The notes under the pieces: model-generated
The model's input: only the letters and a program-made list of their open reading frames with translations
What the model was told of the DNA's origin: nothing
Databases searched by the model: none
Part shown: positions 8,801 through 14,249 of the stretch, one piece after another
Position numbering within the stretch: position 1 is the first letter of the stretch
How the letters are laid out: every line of letters starts with the position of its first letter
Made by a program: the position numbers and the translations under genes
Assembly: GCA_003024985.2 (NCBI GenBank)
Contig: PXIH01S0000559.1
Origin: Euperipatoides rowelli
Taxonomy: Eukaryota; Onychophora; Udeonychophora; Euonychophora; Peripatopsidae
DNA length: 14,249 nt
Direction: 5' to 3' (one strand)

Positions 8801-9212
8801 AGAATGACGTACGATAATTTAGTGCGGGCTACATTTCTGAAGAAAATATAATAAAAAAATAAATAAAAATAATCGCTATAATCTAAATATTGATTCTATA
8901 AATATTATTTAAATTTTAAAATTCCGAATGAAGTTTTTATTTTATTTTTAAGTCTAAATTAATAATAGTGCTCTGTATTCTTTTTTTATTGAGCCACCGT
9001 TTCGAATTCACGTTTAATTGTTATTTATTGGAACATGGAGTAAATGCAATGCCGAAAATTGGCTTTTAACGTTGTGTAAATAAAAGCCACACGGCAATAT
9101 CTATTTTCAAAGTACAATTGTTGGTAAGGATGAAAGTGTATATGAGACTGTCATGAATGCATTATTTTAAAATTGAAAGCTTTAGCTAGCTGCCAAAATT
9201 TCATAATTGGAC
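8801..9212 (+). promoter_or_regulatory. Upstream region and 5' leader of EGLN
   Basis: The 400 bp before the EGLN start should contain the promoter, though I see no clear TATA or initiator. Visible motifs are TGACGTA (CRE-like half site, about 8805) and CACGT at 9009-9013, whose complement ACGTG is the HIF-response core. Two very short upstream frames, 9130-9156 (8 codons) and overlapping 9153-9170 (5 codons), would lie in the leader if transcription starts upstream of them and could lower translation. Promoter placement is inference. Confidence 0.4.
9051..9095 (+). other. Potential stem-loop before EGLN start
   Basis: Perfect 9-bp arms TGGCTTTTA (9060-9068) and TAAAAGCCA (9081-9089) with a 12-nt loop. 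An outer GCCG (9051-9054) / CGGC (9092-9095) pair could extend it past a 5/2-nt internal loop. It lies about 120 bp before the start codon, so it could be in the 5' UTR or the promoter. Confidence 0.4.
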
Positions 9213-10076
9213 ATGGCGGAGGACCACGCACGTAATGAGCCCAGTCTTCTTAATGTGTGTGGTTTATGTGGCACTACTGATAAATTGAGGGCTTGTGCCC
9301 GTTGTCGAATTAAATATTACTGTTCTAAAGACCATCAAACTATTGATTGGAAAGAACATAAAAAATGCTGCGTCCATCCTGATGGCATTAATCACAGCGA
9401 AACAAATGGTATGAAATCTGGCAAGTCAACCAATTTGGACTCGAGGTCACAAACAATAACAAATGGCCCACAAGGGAAGTTTGAAACAAAAAAAACTATT
9501 CACTCATCATTTCGTAATAAATCTATAAGGTCTGATTCTAAATTACATACTGAAAGGAGTTCAGAGTCGGATATCCTTAGTTCGGATACCAAAGCTCTTA
9601 ACCATGCCTCTGTAGATGAGACATCAAATGTTGGACCTAGGCCCACTGTAACAACAATAAAAACACATGACATTAGCTCGATTAAAAATCCGAGTAAAAA
9701 GACTATTAAAGGTAGCATGTTACCTATAAATGAAAGCCTTTCCAGGACATTTTCAAATATTGAGTTGGTACAGTATGTCATTGACTGTTTACAAAAATAT
9801 GGTATTTGTGTATTGGACAAATTTGTTGGTGAAAAAAGGGGTTCGGATATTCTTGAAGAAGTTCAGTACCTTCATGAAAGTGGGGTATTTTGCCCAGGAC
9901 AAGTGGTTAAAAAAGCTGCAATTAGTGAAAGAAATGTTCGTGGAGATTCAATAGTCTGGGTTGATGGAAAAGAATCTAACTGTGCAAACATAGGCTATTT
10001 GATCTCTAGAATCGATGCGTTAATAATGCAGTGCAATGGGAAATTGGGCACATATAATATCAGTGGAAGAACAAAG
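9213..10076 (+). CDS. EGLN: HIF prolyl hydroxylase (EGLN/PHD), exon 1, partial
   Basis: EGLN enzymes are Fe(II)/2-oxoglutarate dioxygenases that hydroxylate prolines in HIF-alpha when oxygen is available, marking it for VHL-dependent destruction. This exon gives residues 1-288. Residues 16-53 form a MYND zinc finger with ligands C16, C19, C28, C31, C37, H41, H49 and C53, as in EGLN1/PHD2 and EGL-9. Residues 54-184 are a Ser/Thr/Lys/Asn-rich linker. From L185 the dioxygenase N-terminal part begins (KYGICVLDKF; RGDSIVWVDG with RGD at 243-245; CNGKLGTYNISGRTK). I chose ATG 9213 (GACATGG, good Kozak context); the TTG two codons upstream is not a likely start. The exon ends AAG|GTAAG in phase 0, as I recall for the vertebrate EGLN1 first exon. 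The HxD...H iron ligands and the 2-oxoglutarate Arg belong to later exons not in the window. Read-through to TAA at 10206-10208 is intronic. No damage seen. The symbol is given at family level because paralogue assignment is not possible. Confidence 0.95.
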
Positions 10077-10082
10077 GTAAGG
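10077..10082 (+). other. 5' splice site of EGLN intron 1
   Basis: GTAAGG follows AAAG. The similarity to EGLN proteins stops exactly here, and codons beyond (VRKTKCSITIP) do not match the family's next conserved segment. Confidence 0.9.
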
Positions 10083-10484
10083 AAAACTAAATGCTCAATT
10101 ACCATTCCTTGCATAGATTTACATTATTGTGATATTTATAACATCAATAACAGGAAATGTTTACTACAACTTACAAGTTTAGGCCTAATTCTGTTTACAT
10201 TTACATAAAGCTGTTTTCATTCAGTTAATACCTTAAAGCTTTTATTGGATACTAATTAAGCAATTAAAGCTAGCCATATGATAAGACATGAAATTACATA
10301 TTCTGTACATTAGCTATTGTTATACTATACTGTTGCGATATTATGCAAGGCACATTCTATGTTTACAAAATTACACTACATAAATAAAGTTAGAGCTAAG
10401 GGCGTTAGGCCTAGGCCTTGGTAGTTTAGTGGGTACAATATTTCTGGTATTTATTTACAGTCGATGTTTATCCCAACCGGTACC
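10083..10484 (+). other. EGLN intron 1, proximal part
   Basis: No exon 2 (which should encode the Y-P-G-N-G-T-G-Y-V region and the HxD motif) is visible here or further to 14249, so intron 1 is longer than 4.17 kb. This part has no recognisable repeat except two copies of the palindrome TAGGCCTA (10180-10187, 10406-10413). Confidence 0.6.
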
Positions 10485-10710
10485 CTAACTCCGTAATAAA
10501 CCCACATTGCCCTAACCCTATGATAATCAAAAAGTCCAGAACAACCTTTTTTGATCTTGACTAAAAATAATAGCAGCCTTATTATTTTATTTAAGTCCTA
10601 ACCATCCCACTCTGACTCCTGTTATGTATTAAATTTATCCACAATGCCCCAACCCTAAGATAATCATGATCGGTGCATAAAACCTTTTTGACATTGTAAA
10701 TAAAAAAGTA
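10485..10710. repeat. Two diverged direct repeat units
   Basis: About 10499-10567 and 10639-10707 share the ordered blocks CCACA-TGCCC, AACCCTA-GATAATCA, ACCTTTTTGA and AAAAATAA-like sequence, roughly 140 bp apart. Weaker similarity upstream (CTAACTCCG / CTGACTCCT) suggests the unit may be the full 140 bp. Family unknown; CCCTAA blocks are not telomeric arrays. Confidence 0.5.
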
Positions 10711-11680
10711 AAGGGTAACCAGAAATAACATACCTCCTTAACTGCATAAGTGCCGAAATAAGTAAGCTACATCAATGGTGCTGTATATGATTGGTCTGGT
10801 TTTGTGTCCAATTTTTTTTGAGGTTATTGCACAGGGTCTCCTAACATTTAATAGAATTACCGTAGGCTACATAATTTATTTTTGAAGTTTTCGGTATTTC
10901 TTGGTTCAGTACCAAAATATAAGAAAATTACCATGAATGAATTTTTTAAAAAAAATTGGAATAGTTTATTCTTTTCACATTCTACAGTTTTTGTTTTGAT
11001 TAAAAAAATTTTCAACAGATGATGCACGGCAGCCTATAATAATTTTGCTGATCCTTCAAAACTCTTTTCATATGATACATCCATGGGCAATTTGTTCACA
11101 TTAGCCTTACATGGCTTAATTCATTCAAAGTTTTTATCTCAACTTTCTCATAGGCTACACATTCTTAGGTCAGGTACATGGAGTCCTAGCTTCATCTTCA
11201 ATATATGGTAAGTTACTTTTTCTTATTAAATTACATATTTAAGCAACATTCACGTTTATTCAGCGGCTATTTATGGAATAATCAGTTTATCAAAAATAAT
11301 TACAGATTGATTTTAATTGGGATTAGATGAGTAAATAGGTGATTATCTATTCAAGAAATCAGTAAAAAAATATTCTGCTACAAACTTCAGAAAGGTTTGT
11401 AGCCATTTCTGGCGGTGTTTGAACACGATTAGGCTATAGCCTCTGCATTTGACACATTTTTTAAAAAAAAAAGCAAGTCTTAACAAACGATAGTTCATGT
11501 TTGTCATGGGCTTGGCAGCCTATGTAAGTTTAATGAAAATTTGAGTTATAAAGTTAATTGGCTTAAAAATTGTTGCGTTACCATTAATTGTGAAAAAAAA
11601 AACAATTGTAGGCATTCTAAAAGATTTCACTGAAATATACTAAATACAACATAAGAATACATGCTTCTTAGAATATCACA
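10711..11680. other. Intronic sequence without recognised features
   Basis: No coding frame, transposon end or RNA gene recognised. A+T-rich with A/T runs; TAGGCTAC occurs at 10863 and 11151. Confidence 0.5.
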
Positions 11681-11813
11681 AAGAAAAACTGTTGGTGCTT
11701 GTGCAGCAGTGGTGTGTCCAGGTTTAATGGTAGCGTATATTTTCCACTGTAGCCTAAAGAGTAATATGCCAAATTTGATCCAGATTTGACCAAGGGTTTA
11801 GGTGTGTATAGAA
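11681..11813 (+). repeat. Near-tandem repeat, copy 1
   Basis: About 133 bp matching 11846-12116 (minus the nested MITE) with moderate divergence. Shared landmarks in order are AAGAAA-ACTGT, GTGCA-CAGCAGT, CCAGGTTTAATG, ATATTTT-CACTG, ATGCCAAATTTG-TCCAGAT, TTTAGG and GTATAGA. The ATGCCAAATTTGGTCCAGAT...GTATAGAGAAC block resembles 3' ends of LINE/SINE families common in invertebrates, from memory only. Confidence 0.65.
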
Positions 11814-11845
11814 TAAAAAGATTCCCGTGTTAATCACAACTTCTA

Positions 11846-12116
11846 AGAAATACTGTATGTGCATGTGCACACAGGTGTGGTGAGCCTGTATAGGGCCCAG
11901 GGTAAAGTTTTTTTATAGGCCCCTTCGTGTAACCAAAAAAGGTCCTACGGCCCCTTTGAGCACTAGGGGCCCGGGTACTATGGCCCATCTCTTGACACCC
12001 CTGCATGCACAGCAGTCCAGGTTTAATGATAGCTATATTTTTCACTGGGTCCAAGAGAGTGTAACTATGCCAAATTTGGTCCAGATCATTGCAAGATTTA
12101 GGATTGTATAGAGAAC
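11846..12116 (+). repeat. Near-tandem repeat, copy 2, interrupted by a MITE
   Basis: Second copy of the repeat at 11681-11813. After removing 11872-12011 (the MITE plus one target duplication) it is about 131 bp, matching copy 1 in length and landmark order. This gives an empty-site comparison inside the same window for the nested insertion. Confidence 0.65.
11872..12003. mobile_element. 132-bp hAT-like MITE
   Basis: G+C-rich insert with GGGCCC and GGCCCC blocks. Ends are CAGGTGTGG (11872-11880) and, complemented from 12003, CAGGGGTGTC, which form imperfect inverted repeats; both ends then carry GGGCC blocks. Flanks TGTGCACA (11864-11871) and CATGCACA (12004-12011) match at 6 of 8 positions, as for an aged 8-bp hAT duplication. 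Copy 1 of the surrounding repeat lacks this insert at the equivalent place, supporting the boundaries. No coding capacity; the 74-codon minus frame across it is chance. Confidence 0.6.
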
Positions 12117-12333
12117 AGACACATTCTATTTTATTTATAGGTTATAGGAGATAGATTACCTGAAATCTAATTTTTTTATTTTATTTTACTGGTACTATGA
12201 AACTTTCTAATATTACGTTAGTCTAACATAATAAAATCCAAGGTTTAGGTTCTGATATTTTAAGCCTTGTATGCTAAGATTTGCTTTGTATTTTCCTAAT
12301 CCTTTAAAGTCATAAATGGAACTCCCTCTAAAA
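12117..12333. other. Intronic sequence without recognised features
   Basis: A+T-rich. No gene or transposon end recognised. Confidence 0.45.
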
Positions 12334-12364
12334 GTCCTCCTTTTCACTAAATGTCCTCCTTTTC
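12334..12364 (+). repeat. Paired GTCCTCCTTTTC motif
   Basis: Exact 12-bp direct repeats at 12334-12345 and 12353-12364. They resemble the TGTCCTCTTTTC subterminal motif of the hAT element at 4325-7461, so this may be a degraded end of a related element. No terminal repeat was found beside it. Confidence 0.4.
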
Positions 12365-12376
12365 GATATTTTGTTT

Positions 12377-12401
12377 AGAATTGTGCTATTAGCACAATTC
12401 T
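12377..12401. repeat. Perfect 12-bp-arm palindrome
   Basis: AGAATTGTGCTA, one T, then its exact complement TAGCACAATTCT. Lies 12 bp after the paired GTCCTCCTTTTC motif, consistent with an internal hairpin of a small transposon. Confidence 0.8.
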
Positions 12402-12497
12402 GCGCAGTATAATAAAAATATTTAACAGTTATCAATATTTATAATGAAAAATATATAGATTATATAGCCTACAGTAGATTCTTTGACATTTTTTTCT

Positions 12498-12574
12498 CAA
12501 AATATTTTCTTCACAACCAAAAAAAAAAGCTTATCAAAATATTTTCTTCAAAACCTTAAAAAAAAAAAGCTTAT
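12498..12574 (+). repeat. Two-copy tandem repeat
   Basis: Units of 37 bp (12498-12534) and 40 bp (12535-12574), each reading CAAAATATTTTCTTCA, AACC, an A-run, then AAGCTTAT. They differ by one substitution and by length around the A-run, so the duplication looks fairly recent. Confidence 0.8.
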
Positions 12575-12679
12575 CAAATTTATTTTGTGTCCTTTTCATT
12601 GTAAAAAAGTTGGTCACTTTAGATGAACTACTAAACTGTGATTAAATATGTCATTAGAATATTGTAAATAATATTGGGG

Positions 12680-13880
12680 ATGTCTTCCAAACTTCGAAAA
12701 CATGAATTACTTAAACCTGGATTAACATTAACAGAACTCATGAGCTATAGTATAGCAGCAGGATTATCCAATAAACATACGGATGAAATTAAAGCACACC
12801 AGAAAACAGCTCTGGTAAATTGGAAATGCCTAGGTACCAAAAGCAATGATCAAAAACATGTGATTTCCAGCCTGGACCAGCCACATGCAAAGAGCAGCCA
12901 TGTCAGAAAAGTGCAAAAATTGTGGACAGCCTTGGCATATAAATAGTAGAAAACATTGTAGAGAATGTAACATACCATGCATATGGTAAAACAGGCCACT
13001 ACATAAAAAATGTGTCATTCAAAAGCCAAATAAAAATATGTACTTTTCAAAACCTACATATAGCCACAGAAAATTTTGCCCTGGTAACAAATGATATACT
13101 GTACTTCATAATGAAGACTTTGTATATGTAAACAATGAAAGAGCAACAACAAATGCAAAAAAAGAAACAAGTACAATGAGTCAATGACACAACTTATTAG
13201 GAACACAAAAAACAATATTAATTGACTCGATCCCCACAATCAACATTTTAAGCCATATTTTCAATAAAAAACTAATATTCTCTGGTCAACATCTAATGTC
13301 ATAAGGTCAAGAATTCCCATTTAATATTCATGACAATTTACTATGCCATTAAACATTACCATTTGTATGAAATAACATTTAATGGAGGTATTTGAAGATG
13401 CAGGCTTATCTCTCTTTAGTAAGCAAAACATCATTAGAATTAGATCTCATGCTATTAACTGACATACCAATAATAAAAATGAAGACCTAGGAAAAATATA
13501 TTGAAAGCAAATTCTCACATTTAACAGAATAGGTAAACTTCACAAAAATAAAATTGCACATAAATCCTAATATATGCCAATTGCCAGCAAATACTGACCA
13601 TTGCCCTTTCATATAAGGCCTTAAGTTGAAGCAGAACACACTAGGCATTATCGAGAAAATACCAGAATTAGCTGCTACACCTTAGATATCTCCCTTTGTA
13701 ACTCTTCCAAAAAAAAAAAAAAAAAAGCATTTCAACAGGATATGCATTGATAGGCACGAACTGAATATGACTACAGTGAGAACATCACATGACCACCTAC
13801 TCTTGATATCCTTTATGAATTAAATGGGGCTAGTATTTTTTCTAAACTTGATTTAAGCTAAAGCTATCGAGCAAATAGTA
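12680..13880 (+). pseudogene. Decayed Ty3/gypsy gag-pol (capsid end to RT start)
   Basis: LTR-retrotransposon remnant with many stops and frame changes. In order: capsid C-terminus at 12680-12830 (KLRKHELLKPGLTLTEL); a zinc-knuckle-like part near 12900-13010 (CKNCGQPWH, KHCREC, then GKTGHYIKN after a frame change, final Cys not seen); a protease-like segment at 13203-13270 where the DTGA active-site motif reads DSIP (13224-13235) followed by TINIL; the pre-RT region KLHINPN (13551-13571), PFHIR and VEAE; then the RT start SPFVTLPKK, RICID (13737-13751) and ELNGASIFSKLDL (13817-13855). The next stop is TAA at 13859-13861, and similarity ends before the catalytic YxDD motif. No LTRs or primer-binding site recognised. 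Inactive relic in EGLN intron 1. Confidence 0.75.
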
Positions 13881-13890
13881 GGCCTATTCC

Positions 13891-13909
13891 NTTTGTGTGT
13901 GTGTGTGTG
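13891..13909. repeat. (TG)n microsatellite beside an ambiguous base
   Basis: A single n at 13891 is followed by TTTGTGTG... repeats to 13909. The unresolved base next to a dinucleotide run suggests assembly or polishing uncertainty, and the abrupt end of the gypsy relic lies beside it. Confidence 0.85.
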
Positions 13910-14119
13910 GTTTTTCTCTTTCTATGCACACAGAGTGGTAAGGAAATTAGTGTATTAGTGGAAAAGTACAAGGATAATTAAATATTGGACGTAAGTAAGG
14001 CAAACATAAAGGGAAAGTTGAGAGAAGAAAACACCGAGTATGTGACGCAGCTAAGCACACAAGCAGTTAGATAGGAGCAGGATACAGGTTATGAGGTAGC
14101 TTTAATGATCCGGTAATAC
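13910..14119. other. Unassigned sequence before the terminal LINE fragment
   Basis: Less A+T-rich than the rest of the intron. It may be the decayed upstream part of the LINE fragment that follows, but I could not read a consistent frame. Confidence 0.35.
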
Positions 14120-14249
14120 AAGACGCAAACAGAAATACTAGGAAAAACATCAAGATTGCCAGTCATCTCGTCTGGTAATATCTCTGTTCAGCAGGTTTCT
14201 AACATAAAACTTTTGGGATTATATATCCAATGCGACATGAAATGGGATA
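14120..14249 (+). pseudogene. LINE ORF2 fragment, cut by the window edge
   Basis: A 43-codon open frame to the end of the window reads KTQTEILGKTS, LPVISSGNISVQQVS, then NIKLLGLYIQCDMKW. This is the segment after the reverse-transcriptase YxDD box (NPxKT...KxLGxxI...LKW) in CR1/L2/jockey-like LINEs and corresponds to LSFNPTKS...KILGLVIPSDLKW at 5049-5199. Upstream the frame is closed by TAA at 14114-14116. The rest of the copy should lie beyond 14249 on the plus strand. Confidence 0.6.

Noticed and set aside
9500-9820. 106-codon minus-strand frame
   Set aside because: Lies antisense to the EGLN exon and mirrors its codon structure; a shadow.
10077-10208. Extension of the EGLN frame to a stop at 10206-10208
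   Set aside because: Similarity stops exactly at AAG|GTAAG, and the extra residues do not match the family; this is intron read-through.
10490-10680. CCCTAA blocks as interstitial telomere repeats
   Set aside because: Only isolated copies embedded in a longer diverged repeat, no tandem array.
11830-12054. 74-codon minus-strand frame
   Set aside because: Covers the MITE and both flanking repeat parts; composition follows the G+C-rich insert, with no domain.
1-14249. CRISPR arrays, tRNA or rRNA genes, bacterial operons
   Set aside because: None seen; the introns, LINEs and hAT elements show a eukaryotic nuclear sequence.

Overview
This is an A+T-rich stretch of an animal nuclear genome, most likely a non-vertebrate metazoan. 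The evidence is a recognisable HIF prolyl hydroxylase (EGLN/PHD) first exon ending at a good splice donor, sparse coding content, long simple A/T tracts, and decayed eukaryotic transposons of several classes (hAT, LINE, Ty3/gypsy). I cannot name the species.

Layout. 1-2690 is almost gene-free; it holds one probable DNA-transposon end (about 901-973) and a short protein-like open stretch (2226-2378). 2697-3641 (minus) is a frameshifted LINE endonuclease domain without a visible reverse transcriptase. 4325-7461 is a 3.1-kb hAT-type element: 11-bp terminal inverted repeats (TAGGGTTGCCA) and a perfect 8-bp target duplication (CTTGAGTG). It carries no transposase but contains two decayed LINE copies facing each other (about 5019-5856 plus, 6174-7173 minus). 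The hAT sits inside an open frame that becomes continuous (79 codons plus stop, 4249-4324 joined to 7470-7633) when the element and one target duplication are subtracted. This may be a broken host exon of an unidentified gene. 7634-8700 is gene-free apart from a striking 17-bp-arm hairpin.

9213-10076 is the one confident host gene: exon 1 of an EGLN-type oxygen-sensing prolyl hydroxylase. It encodes the N-terminal MYND zinc finger, a Ser/Thr/Lys-rich linker and the first part of the dioxygenase domain. The exon ends in phase 0 at AAG|GTAAG after the conserved NGRTK-like sequence (SGRTK here). The catalytic iron-binding exons are not in the window, so intron 1 exceeds 4.1 kb. The region around the start codon has a leader stem-loop, two tiny uORFs and HIF-response-element-like motifs.

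The intron (10077-14249) is a transposon graveyard: diverged direct repeats, a near-tandem repeat with a 132-bp hAT-like MITE nested in its second copy (11872-12003), a palindrome, a heavily broken Ty3/gypsy gag-pol (12680-13880), and a LINE ORF2 fragment running off the right edge. No prokaryotic, CRISPR, tRNA or rRNA features were seen. The genes do not form an operon; the only functional theme is oxygen sensing (EGLN).
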